From Collybia mongolica (Eukaryota; Basidiomycota; Agaricomycetes; Agaricales; Clitocybaceae), in contig JAAXNY010000006.1 of the NCBI GenBank assembly GCA_013420905.1, forward strand, positions 2,728,001 to 2,792,000: a DNA stretch of 64,000 bases, in the 5' to 3' direction. How positions within the stretch are numbered: the first letter of the stretch is position 1; every line of letters begins with the position of its first letter. The position numbers and the translations under genes were made by a program. Below the pieces are notes generated by a model. The model saw only the letters and a program-made list of their open reading frames with translations, was not told the origin of the DNA and made no database searches. Below, in pieces: positions 1 through 10,383 of this stretch.

Positions 1-129
1 ATGGTGGCCCAGGCTGAAAGAGTGGTCTGATGAAAGGCGATGTTGATTAGGGATGAGGTGTTAGGTAGTTTAGGGACGACCTAGTGCAGGAGGGATGAAT
101 TCCCACAGTCGGATGGTGGTGGTAAAAGA

Positions 130-1371
130 TCAAGAAGTGTTGTCCAGTATTGAAGTCAAATGATGCAGAATGGGCCTCCCATCCAGACCATAGGCAACAG
201 AGTGCAAAGTCTGTTGAGGCAACCAATAGACTGTCAGCTGACCGGATGGTCCTCTTGATGATCCTGCAACAGGCAAGGTCAGTGCTGACCTAACTTCAAC
301 TGGATAATAGGTGTCTGGTGCACATACTTTATTATCTTCCTCTTCACCATCTGCATCCACATCTACCACAGCCCTATGAATGGGCATGACCTTCTCCTTC
401 TTTACCACTACTACTTTTCCTTCCCCCTTTCCTCCTTTCCCTAACTCCTTCACCCCTGCCTCAGTCATGCACTTCCACTTTCCTTTCTGGCAAAAGTAGC
501 AAGTATGCTTCCCCTGGAGAAACATGCACTTTTTGATTCCTATCCTTGCACAATTGAAGCACAGGGCCAAGTGAATGACATTGGCCAGCTGCTTCTGCTC
601 TTGGTAGTACTCCTTGTACTGTGCAATGATTTGGAGCTGATTTTGTTCAGGCATGGCATCTGTGTCCTCTTCCTCTACCTTATCAATCTCCTCATCCTTG
701 TCCAGCTCCTGAACCTTGATTGGGGGCTCTGATACCTGCAAATCCAACATAATGAAGGGCTGCAATAGCAGCTTGAGAGCCACTCAATGCTGTTTCAAAG
801 GCATGTCTGTTGCCAAAGCTGAGCCAGTGTGTTTTGCCATGATGGGAGAGGACACTGCATCTTCATTGCTGTTGACAATGATAGCCCAGCTCTTGAAGTG
901 CAGGCAAGGTCAGATTGGCCCCCATGTAACCTCTTCTACTGCTCATTTCATCTCTGCCAGTTTCTTAAGTTCCACCTTTTACTTCTCAGCTGCAGTGGCT
1001 GCCTTTTTCCTCCACTTTTTCCTTGTCCTCCACCTCTTGCATTGACATCACCCAGAGCTGCTTCTCCTTCCAAACTGAGCCCTGCACAGGCCCTTCTGGA
1101 ACCAGAGTTGGCAGGACCACTGGGTGCTCATCTGTGCCATCTATCTCTATGTTGTCCTCTGCAGTCTTTCCCCACAACTTGTCTACTACCATTCAACTAC
1201 CATCTGCTCTTTACCCTTTTCCTTCCAAGGCAACACTACTGACCTTGACCCTGCCCTCACCTTGGGTGTTGGCATTTTCAAAGCTGTAAGTTGGCCAAAA
1301 ACAGGCCTCAGTGACCCTTCCTTCCCCCACATGTTAAGCCAATCCTTGTACACAGTGTGTGGAGTGCCCAT
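130..1371 (-). pseudogene. Decayed Cys-rich ORF of repeat type (function unknown)
   Basis: An open stretch from 783 to 130 encodes 217 residues. It has an acidic start, a Cys cluster (CFNCARIGIKKC, then CYFCQKGKWKC) that looks like a zinc-knuckle or Zn-cluster, and a Lys/Gly-rich linker. Two further open pieces on the same strand, 1192-986 and 1371-1186, have similar low-complexity charged content and could be upstream parts of the same decayed gene; joining them needs frame changes. It lies antisense and next to the Ty3/gypsy relic. From memory, agaricomycete repeats often carry CxxC proteins of this kind, but I do not recognise a named family. It may instead be a gag-like remnant. No clean start or promoter is visible. 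Confidence 0.35.
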
Positions 1372-1399
1372 ATCACTGATTGTCTTTTATGCAGGAGAA

Positions 1400-2545
1400 C
1401 ATCTAATTGTCTCTCATACCTTCAATATTGGTGACCTGCTCTTCTATCTTGCTCACAACATTCTAGGTCATTTTGATTTTGCAAAAATCTTATGGTTCCC
1501 TACATGACTCATTCTACTAGCCTAACATGTGCCAGGACATTGAGTTGGATATGTTTCTGCATGCACCAACTGCCAACAGAACAAACCTTCAACAAAAAAG
1601 CCAATGGGTCCCCTCCACTCATTACCAATTCCCAAAGAATGTGGTGGCTCAGTTGCATTGTAACCTTTACTAATTGTCTTAACAGTGACACCTGGATTGT
1701 ACCCACTTGCACAGACATCATTGACTGCAAAATGGACTACTACTGGAGATCATCTCCAACCATGATAAACTGTTACTTTCTAATTTCTGGCAAGCTCTCT
1801 ATAGGCTTACATGTGTCAAGCTCAAAATGTCAACCGCTTACCATCCCAAATCTGACAGTGTAATCAATTATTTGAATAAAACAACCAACCAATGTCTTTG
1901 CTTTCATGTTGAATGTAACCAGACAGGTTGGAAATGTGCTCTCCCATGTGTGTGTTTCAATATATTGAATATGGTTAATGCTTTGGCAGACTTCTCTCCC
2001 TTCCAACTCCATATGGGCCATAGCCCTGGATCATTCCTCCACTTGTTCAAGTTGAAGATGGCACACTCAAAGATATATGTGCTTCCCAAGTAATCAAACA
2101 CTTGGTATTGGGTGTCAAGGAAACACAAGATAATATGCTTTGGGCTAAGCTTTCACAGTCTCTCACTACTAATGAACATTATACTAATGATTTCTTGTTT
2201 GAAAAAGGCAAATAGATGGTTCTGTCCACATTCCACTGTCATTGTGAGTATGAAACTAAAGACAAAAATAATATCACAAAATTCATGCCTCATTACAACA
2301 GACCCTACATTATTACCAATACAGCATCAGATATCTCTACCATCACCATAGACCTCCCTAACAACCCATAAATATTCCCTACCTTCCACATGTCCTAGGT
2401 CCTCCCTTTTGTCAAAAATGATCCATCTCTTTTCCCATCCCCAAACTGTCCAAGCCTTCTCCATTATGATCAACTCACAACAAGAATTCTTCATTGAACA
2501 TATTCTTGATGAGCACAAACAAAGATGAGACACAACCTCAATGCC
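1400..2545 (+). mobile_element. Ty3/gypsy retrotransposon relic (integrase to chromodomain)
   Basis: Broken open pieces read in order like the end of a Ty3/gypsy pol. Near 1440-1490 is an H2C2 zinc-finger start (LAHNILGHFDFAK). At 1560-1640 comes a CxxC with NCQQNK-like residues. Near 1740-1830 is a decayed integrase core. At 1827-2093 is the conserved MSTAYHPKSDS block followed by ALP, FN and SPFQL motifs. From about 2380 there is a post-integrase stretch (FPTFHMS, then PFVKND), and at about 2485-2536 the start of a chromodomain (EFFIEHILDE) closed by a stop. Many stops and frameshifts separate the blocks, so the copy is dead. I could not find flanking long terminal repeats or the reverse transcriptase portion, so it is a truncated fragment. 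Confidence 0.75.
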
Positions 2546-2599
2546 TAATTGGCTCACAAGGATTTGTTTACTCCTAGCTAGTACCTTCTCCTTTGCCTG

Positions 2600-5024
2600 C
2601 CAGCCAGTAGCTTTTCCCCACTGGGCTTTTCAACACACCCATACTCACACTCTTTTTACTTACCTTCTCCTGCTGCAACCTTGGTTAACTTTTTTTGAGG
2701 TGGAGAAGGTGTAAGGATAGCACTTGTTTATGTTTATATATTATCAGCCTTGGACATATCCTTGGCACATCCTTACTAATCCTTATCTGATACCATCATC
2801 TCTGCTTTCTGTATCCTAGTACTAGGTCTCTAATCTACACCTCTTGAGCCCATTCTATCTATGTTCTCCCTCTCTCCCTCACTTCTCTTCCCTTGCTTAC
2901 TAGGCTTCCACCTTGGAGTGAAGGTCATGCCATACAGCATGACCTTACAAAACCTTCTCCAAGTTATAGTATTGGGTATAATTGGTCTTGCTGCATAACT
3001 GATCAAAATTGACCAGGCTTATACATACAACTATACACTATATCCTTGGACTTTTTGGTACTAGTACATTGTATCACTGGTTATGGCCAGGACTTAGCTA
3101 TACAACAGGCCTACAATGTAGAGAAGTAAATGACTATTTAGTGGTGCTTTTCTACTGTTTTAGGCAGGCTCCAATCATGACCTGTTTGGCCCCCTACAGT
3201 CTACAATTTTATTGTTAGTTGGAATTTGAATCACATAGCTGTCATCTACAGTACTTTTCTCATGGGGTGATGAAAATCAAACAGATCCACAAAACTATCA
3301 TATGCCATTAGGAATTTTGGGGTTACTTGTACAAAGGGGGAGCAAGCTCTGCAATAAGGATATGGTTGTATTATGGATACCAAACAGAGCCTAATTGTAC
3401 AGTATAAGAAGTATAGTCATCAATAGAGCAGATATACAAACCATCTTTAAGTAGAAATCTTCAAGCAAGATAAACTTTACTTTGAACAATCAAATGAATA
3501 CACAGGAGGAGGGGAGTGGCAGAAAAATCTGGTATTACATTATCTAAGCTATGTTGCTGATCTCAAAACAGGATCCTATGTACCAAACAGGAAAATCAAC
3601 TTGGCTAAATGTCATTGCTCAGCTATTACTTGTGAAGTACTGTCTGCCCAACATTTGCCTCACTTCCTTCCCACACTGCTACTTGATCTCTTTCTTATCA
3701 GAGCTTTTTCAACACCACTGAGTATGTCTTTGACATGTGGATCCCATTTTTTGCAATTTTAAACTGACTCTCTTACAGGGTATAACTATACACTCTGCAA
3801 CCTCTGTAGTACTCCTATTTTTTCATTTAAAGGGCTACAAATTGTGTTTCATTGCAAGGATTCAAGGAGATGTAGAACCTTAGTCCACCAGTTGGAATAT
3901 GAAAGAGGAATCAATCACTTTGCCTGTGATGATGTTGCCCAGCTTCTGTAACCTCAGGCATTGGTGTGTTGTCTAGCTAGACAATCTTCACTACAGGTAG
4001 TATCTAGTGTATGTTTGTAGGATTTTTTCTTGCATAGCTACAGCTTAATACTAATCATATCTCACTGTGATTTGTTCTTCACAACTAGTAAATATCTCAA
4101 GCACATCAGCTCAATCCAGGTAGGGACCCCAGAGTGTGATTGGCAAACAGAGAGCCAGAGTGAATATCTCAGATTTTCCCAGTGCCCTCCCTCCCCCATA
4201 CACATATCACACCACCCCACACCTGAACTAGTCTGAGTTAGTGCCATGCTAAGCCAAGGTATGTCTCTGGCATGTTGACATGTTCCTTGCCATAATTGTC
4301 CAGTACACTCCACACCTATATCAATCCAACCAGCCCAATTATTTTAGCTTAATTAGGCAAAAACAAATCCCCCACAAACCCCACAGTTGGTTTGCCCACT
4401 TCAAGGGAAATTTGCTAAAGTTCAAGGATTTGAGATGCTTGCATATCTGCTCTAATGGTGGGGCTTTTTCAGTATGTCAAGGATAATGAAAATCACCAGA
4501 CAGCTGATCACCAAAATCCCATGCCTCAACCAGTCACTTTCTCATTTCAATCATTTCAAGCCAAGTAGAGCAAGTATTGCCTCCAAGTTATTTTTGACCT
4601 CTTTGGACAGTATGTAGCTAGTACAGTGTCTCAAAGGAAACATCTTAAATACCTTCCTACTTTAAGATAATCAATGTTATTTAATTGTGATCACAATCTG
4701 GGCCTGTGAACCATACATCTACTTTTTGGGGCCATAGCTGTTCTTTTCCATTTAAATGTGCTGTATGCTAGTTTCTGACCCTCATAGGTATATAACCATG
4801 ATAACTTAGACGGTCGGTTGTCCTCCATTGAAAAGTTATTCTGTGTGCAAGGTAAGGCAGATTTGTGCCTGTCTAAAGTTGTTGTTCTCTTATACAGCTC
4901 ACTCAGGTCATCTTATAGTAGCCAAAAGCACTATCTACTATATAATAATGTGCACTCAAATCTTTGTGTCAATCTGTGGTCTGAGGGTTGAGTTTCAGTA
5001 AAGTGAGTGTTTAGACCAGGTATT
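2600..5024. other. AT-rich stretch without recognisable genes
   Basis: Open frames are short and unconserved on both strands. The base composition matches the neighbouring repeats more than the gene-rich part of the window. It is probably old repeat debris, but I can name nothing specific in it. Confidence 0.5.
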
Positions 5025-5596
5025 GGGAAGTGTAAGCCCTAGCACAGATTGGCTAATCTGCGAACTGTACCTGTGGATCATGCCACAGATTAGCTATCCA
5101 CAGTTACCAGTTGATTTTAGTACTGAACCACAGATAACCGCAGATTCAGTCAATCTGCTGCTCCTCCAGACTGCTCCCCCCCTCTCATGGTTCTGCTTGT
5201 ACCAAGCTTGTTACAATCTCATAACTAGTTTTATAATATGATGTGCATATACTTGGTTGTTATTGTCACAAAAATTTGTAAAAAGAAATACTATAAATGG
5301 TAAAAAGGGTGAGCTCACTGAGCTCAAAGCTCTGAGCATTGTTAGGCACATGCTGACATAAGGTTTGATGTCTCACATAACAACAAACAATTTTTATTGA
5401 TGACAGACATTACCCATGATTTATTCTGCTCATTATTTGGGTGATAATATTCAAAATATTCTATAAAAATATCAATAAGCCTGTGGTCCTGCAGGCATCT
5501 GCAGATTTATCCACATCCTTTTCCAGCAGATGGCTGATCCATGGGTCAGATGATGGGCCAGATACAGATAGACGTGTGCTAGGGCTTAGGGAAGTG
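5025..5596. mobile_element. Non-autonomous DNA transposon with 13-bp TIRs and 8-bp TSD (hAT-like)
   Basis: The left end reads GGGAAGTG (5025-5032) then TAAGCCCTAGCAC (5033-5045). The right end reads GTGCTAGGGCTTA (5576-5588) then GGGAAGTG (5589-5596). The 13-bp ends are exact inverted repeats and the 8-bp flanks are exact direct repeats, giving a 556-bp element with an intact target-site duplication. Inside, short motifs such as CTGTGGAT, CCACAG and CAGATT recur near the ends, like subterminal repeats. There is no transposase frame. An 8-bp duplication is typical of the hAT superfamily, although the terminal bases are not the common CAGNG form. The undamaged duplication suggests a fairly recent insertion. 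Confidence 0.85.
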
Positions 5597-6362
5597 TGAA
5601 TCTGGTCACAACAAAATATTCACCCTACTGACTCATTTCCTACCCATAAGAGTTGGTATTTTAGGCTAGTTACAACATAATGGGTCTGAAATGTTATATA
5701 CAGGTGCTAGAAACAATGTTGGGTTGATAGGATATTCAAAAAAAAAAAAAAATGTGGCTAGTTGACTGATGAGTAAAGCTAAAAAAAAAAAAAGCACTTG
5801 AAAACCCTGTGCAGAAAGTTATATTCAATATTATATCAATTTTCTTTTAGTAGGACTACTTCTAAGCTATAGAGGACATTTGGACAGCTTATGAGACCTC
5901 AACAAGAAAAATGTCTTACATTTTGCATGTGTAAGGCCAAAAATATTCAAAACGTGACCCGTTGTCCAGTGATTACATTAGAAGAAATGCTGTGGCATGG
6001 TTTTTTTTTTTGCTCGGGAAATCTGACTGGAAGTCTTCATTCATGTCAATCCATGCCGCAAGTCGTATCCACGCTGGGTGCCAATCTTAGGACCCCGGGA
6101 CCGTGGCCTATACATAGAACGACACGGCTCAGGAGTATGTAATTAATGGTGCAACAACGGACGATTAAATCAGTCCGAAAAGCTTTCGGAGCTCATTTTC
6201 ACCATCCAAGGGTGGACGAGCAACCCCAAAAGTGGTCAAAAGCAAACAAGGCTGAATAGCAATAGTATCAAACATGTGGTCACGACTGAATTGCATACAT
6301 CATGGCATGATGACAAGTTAAATGGAACATGATTATACACATGGTAGGGGTGGAAGAACCAT
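5597..6362. other. Intergenic, no gene seen
   Basis: This lies between the small transposon and the end of RPS16. It holds two poly-A runs (about 5738-5752 and 5781-5793) and a poly-T run near 6001. Open frames are short and show no family resemblance. Confidence 0.5.
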
Positions 6363-6894
6363 TTAACGATAACTTGATTAATGGAGTCAGTGGAGTGAAC
6401 AATACAAAGAGTACTGCACACCTCTTCTGTCTGCGAGCACGAGCACCATGACCACCAAATTTCTTGGGCTCCATCCGTCTTGGGTCGGCAATCAGCAGAG
6501 TTCGGTCATACGCCACCAACTTTTTCTTCAACTCCATAGCACTGTACGCATCGATGTACTTCGCATAGTATGCAACTAGGGCCTTCGCTATGGCCTGTCG
6601 TATAGCATATACCTGTGATGTATGCCCTCCTCCTTTCACACGAACCCGGATATCAACAGGGGCAAATGAATCTTCTCCTGCGACGAGGACTGGCTCATAT
6701 ACCTTAAGACGAAGAATTTCTGGTTGGACGAGCTGGATGGGTGAACCGTTGATGCGAATAATGCCGCGGCCCTCTTTTGCGTGTGCAACTGCCGTTGCAG
6801 TCTGTAGCAGGTAAATCTTATAGTCTAACAGTGGATGTTGTAAACATGCCTTCTTTTTGCCAAAAGTTTGAACGGCCTTTGTGGTCGAGGCCAT
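6363..6894 (-). CDS. RPS16: 40S ribosomal protein S16 (uS9)
   Basis: Small-subunit ribosomal protein uS9, a cytosolic ribosome component whose C-terminal tail reaches the P-site tRNA. Three exons are read: 6894-6850, 6801-6422 and 6372-6363, giving 144 residues, the usual length. Family signatures include [43 protein letters not shown] and the ending SYR. The last intron (6421-6373) is needed to reach the conserved SYR end. The first intron (6849-6802) starts with GC rather than GT (donor GCATGT); only that join gives the conserved GKKK-TATAVAH sequence. The start ATG is followed by the expected VQTFGKKK. It is divergent from YML6, with about 256 bp between the starts. Confidence 0.95.
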
Positions 6895-7150
6895 GTTGAT
6901 ATGGGATATCCAGCTAGTACTTTGAGGATGTCTTGCGAAACCTGAATTAGTTGAGTGAAAACGACTTCAATATTCGCTTCCGTACCTTGGCCTTGGAGTC
7001 GTCGATGCCGGCGTCGGTGTCGTGACAATTGAGAATGTGGCTTGACACAGCTGCCCAGTTTCATCCGGACAATGCCGATGCTATCGCTGACAAAGCAAGT
7101 TCCTTTTCCGAACTTCTATCATTTCGGCTACTCCCAGAACGTTTTGCCCT

Positions 7151-8121
7151 ATGCAAACAGTGACGGCGACATTGAAACGGGAGGCAGGAAGTGTACGTTC
7201 ACTTGTAAATCTTATTTCCCTTCACTTGTTAATTGTATATCTAGGCCTTTCACTCCCGCCGCCTTGCGTCAAACCCTTTACTACTGGTCGCAAAGGTTTC
7301 CAACGTGTCAGGAAATGGCTCACCTGCTACCCACTGCCAAATAGGTACTCATAATTTATATCTGCCTACCGGTTTGATGCTTAACCTACACAGCCAAGCC
7401 CATCTTGGAACCACTATACCTCTCACTTACACAACCTTTCAAGCGAGGCAAGGCTGACCCTCCTTCTGAGGGAAATGTCGTAGTCCTTGACCCAACGGTC
7501 TTTGACCATCCTATCCGCAGAGACGTACTTCATCTTTGTGTTATTCATCATCTGGACTCCTTGCGTCAAGGCTCGGCTAGCACAAAGACTCGTGGAGAGG
7601 TTCGAGGTTCAGGCATCAAGATTCGTCGACAAAAGGGCAGTGGAAAGGCACGTCTAGGCGACGCCCAGAGTCCAATGCTTATAGGAGGGGGCGTTGCCTT
7701 TGGCCCAAAACCCCGGGATTTCAGCACGAAATTGCCTAGGAAAGTCATCGAGATGGGAATGAGGGTCGCCCTCAGTGTCAAGATGAAGGAACAGAAATTG
7801 GGCGTTGTGACCAGTTTAAATTGGCCTAACGGCAAGACTAAACATCTGGCGCAGCGCATTGATAACTTGGGCTTGAGGAAGACCCTTTTTGTCACCGGTG
7901 AAGAGATCCTGCCCCCAGGTCTCCGAAGAGCAATGGGAAATATTCCCATGGTGAAATTAATCACACACGACAAGCTTACAGTTTATGAGGCTCTCAAGTG
8001 GCAGCGGATCGTTTTGGATGTTAAAGCCGTAGAATTTTTTGAACGGACACTGAAAAAGGACGTTCCTATTTCCCCCGTGCCATTAGTTGAAGGCGCCATT
8101 GCTTCATTGACACTTCACTAG
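7151..8121 (+). CDS. YML6: Mitochondrial large-subunit ribosomal protein uL4m
   Basis: uL4-family protein with a mitochondrial leader. Exons are 7151-7192, 7245-7344 and 7394-8121, giving 289 residues. The start at 7151 is chosen because the joined N-terminus (MQTVTATLKREAGS, then AFHSRRLAS) is basic and hydroxylated without acidic bias, as expected of a presequence. An alternative upstream ATG at 7071 is in another frame. The body carries the uL4 core: GSGKARLGDAQSP, then GGGVAFGPKPRDF, then the long ALSVKMKEQKLGVV helix. It should sit at the polypeptide exit tunnel of the mitoribosome. It shares a short intergenic promoter region with the cytosolic RPS16. Confidence 0.92.
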
Positions 8122-8849
8122 CGAAATGTTTACGGTATACATCTTTGTTCACTCATAATGATAAGACAAACCAATTTCGAGTAACGTTCATACTCGACTC
8201 TAGGATGTGCGTACAGTCGTTGCAAGTTATTGGTGGTCCCTTCCCACCGGAAGATTCCGACGCCTTCACGTCTCTCAAGTTTCGTCCATCGTTACGCTCG
8301 GGGTCCTTGCCTCATTGGGCAGGTGCCATCAGTCCCACGTCGCCAATCGCTTAATACTATTTTATAGACAACTAGTACAAGTATTTAAATATATGTTCGA
8401 CGTACTGTATTCTGACTAAGTATATGCAACTGTTGACTAGGTAGGCTGTCTTGATGAGATAGACCCTTCCAAAATTCCTGAGCCTGTGCGTTTCCTACGA
8501 AGTCCATAATAACCACCTGTGCCCACTGCATCAATCACATCACTCTGCAGCCAACCATACCGATCTCGCCAATTTGTGGTATTCCTCTCACCAACTCCGA
8601 GCGCTATTCCTTCTACTGTGATGATATGTGATTGGACAAGAAGTTGGCGAGGGAAGTCGACAAGGGACATTGGCTCTTATCAGGTGAGACTGATGGCACC
8701 TGCCCAATGAGGAAAGGACCCCGAACATAATGATGGGCAAAACTTGACAGAAGTGCGGGCTCGGAATTTCCCGGTGGGACTCCCCTGGGCGACCAGCAAA
8801 TGCCTTTATTACTATCATGATGGAAAACACGGACACATGACCAATAAAG
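8122..8849. other. Intergenic region with a long inverted repeat
   Basis: No gene is assigned between YML6 and RAD51. A 77-codon open frame (8670-8437, -) has an ATG but no recognisable family. The stretch contains two imperfect inverted arms of about 100 bp, listed separately. Confidence 0.5.
8239..8785. repeat. Imperfect inverted repeat, arms of about 100 bp
   Basis: The + strand at about 8239-8336 and the reverse complement of about 8684-8785 share long blocks, including CTCATTGGGCAGGTGCCATC and CGGGGTCCTT, with scattered substitutions (roughly three quarters identical by eye). A spacer of about 350 bp lies between them. I see no terminal motif or target duplication, so whether it is a fold-back element, a MITE remnant or a duplicated untranslated piece is open. 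Confidence 0.7.
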
Positions 8850-8855
8850 ACGCGT
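8850..8855. promoter_or_regulatory. ACGCGT (MluI cell-cycle box) upstream of RAD51
   Basis: ACGCGT lies 66 bp upstream of the RAD51 ATG, just after a CCAAT box near 8841. In ascomycete yeasts this box binds MBF and drives G1/S expression of repair genes. Its use here is inferred. Confidence 0.4.
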
Positions 8856-8921
8856 TCATTTTACAACTCGCGTGGGAAGTTTCTTGTTCTCTCCTTCAAC
8901 TACCACTCAACCAGCCTACAA

Positions 8922-10214
8922 ATGTCTCAAGCATCTCAACGCTCGCAAAATCCAGATGCCGAAGGCGAAGGAAATGAGGATTATCAGTTCACCGGCCCTC
9001 TCCTTGTTAATAAACTTCAAGAGGCTGGAATTCATGCAACCGATATCAAGAAATTAGCAGAGGCGGGCTTGAACACTGTCGAAGCAGTCGCGTTTACCCC
9101 AAAGAAATTCTTAGTAACTATTAAAGGGATATCCGATCAGAAAGCAGACAAGATCCTAGCGGAGGGCAAGTGGCTGGTATATATTGCACGTGCAATATCC
9201 TGATGTTCATCTCACAGCCCAGAAGATTGTTCCACTTGGTTTTCAGAGTGCAACAGAGGTACACGCTCGCCGATCGGAGCTGGTACATATCACTACAGGG
9301 TCTAAGCAACTTGACGCACTATTAGGAGGTGGGTCCAAGAAATATCCCCTATATATGCATTAATATATGTTGTCTGGAGGCGGCATCGAGACCGGTGCAA
9401 TTACGGAGCTCTTCGGCGAATTCAGAACAGGAAAATCCCAGATATGCCATACTCTTGCTGTGACATGTCAACTGCCCGTGAGTATGGGTGGTGGCGAGGG
9501 AAAATGTCTCTATATCGACACAGAAGGAACATTCCGTCCTGTGCGTCTCCTGGCAGTAGCCGAGAGGTACGGACTTAATGGGGAGGAAGTTCTGGACAAT
9601 GTCGCATATGCTAGAGCGTACAATGCAGATCATCAGAATGCCCTGTTAACGAGTGCGAGCGCTCTAATGTCAGAGTCAAGGTCGGTCATAAATGAATTTT
9701 TATCATATTTCTGAACTTCATGCTCCTACTAGATTTTGTCTTCTCATCGTAGATTCATGCACCGCTCTGTATCGGACCGACTTCAGTGGTAGAGGGGAGT
9801 TATCGTCACGTCAGAATCATTTAGGCAAATTTTTGCGAACCCTTCAACGTTTGGCGGACGAGGTTTGGATTCGTTCTGACGCTTACTTAATTTCAGCACT
9901 GATGCTGCTCCAGTTCGGCATTGCTGTAGTTGTCACGAATCAGGTCATGTCAAGCCCAGACGCAGCTGCAGGTCCTTATGCAAGTAATGAGAAGAAGCCC
10001 ATAGGAGGGAATATCATGGCCCATGCTTCTACAACCAGGTACGTGTTATTCATTTTCGTAAACATTACCTTGACCTCGCAATAGGCTGCAGCTCAAAAAA
10101 TCGCGCGGCAATACACGTTCGTGCAAGATTTATGACTCTCCGTGCCTCCCCGAGATGGAAACACATTTCGCCATCCTTGCCAGTGGTATAGGTGATCCAG
10201 AAGAGGAAGTGTAA
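8922..10214 (+). CDS. RAD51: DNA repair recombinase Rad51
   Basis: Nuclear RecA-family recombinase that forms filaments on single-stranded DNA and carries out strand exchange in homologous recombination. Six exons are read: 8922-9165, 9218-9328, 9380-9680, 9733-9862, 9914-10038 and 10085-10214, giving 346 residues. An N-terminal helix-hairpin-helix domain comes first. The ATPase core has Walker A GEFRTGKS and Walker B LLIVDS, followed by [13 protein letters not shown] and [16 protein letters not shown]. The C-terminus has [10 protein letters not shown]. The GFQSATE and TTGSKQLD sequences fit Rad51 better than Dmc1. Intron 1 (9166-9217) begins GCAAGT, a GC-AG intron; only this join restores [10 protein letters not shown]. 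It is convergent with SER33, with a 169-bp gap. Confidence 0.96.
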
Positions 10215-10383
10215 TTCACGCCTGTTTCATACGTTCTCCAAAACACGGACGGTAAAGAACAATTGGTACATTATAATACAAAATCATTCGTACTTTGCTA
10301 TCATCTATGTCATGCGGTATGTTCAGTTGAATGGTGGATGCTAAGAAATCCAGTTGAGTGGAAAGCGATGTACGGGTAAGAAT

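Noticed and set aside
505..1045. + strand open frames over the Cys-rich ORF
   Set aside because: They are hydrophobic shadows of the - strand coding sequence with no family signal.
5738..5793. Two poly-A runs as retroposon tails
   Set aside because: No source sequence or target duplication could be seen next to them.
8437..8670. 77-codon - strand ORF inside the inverted-repeat spacer
   Set aside because: It has an ATG but no recognisable domain or partner exon; not enough to call a gene.
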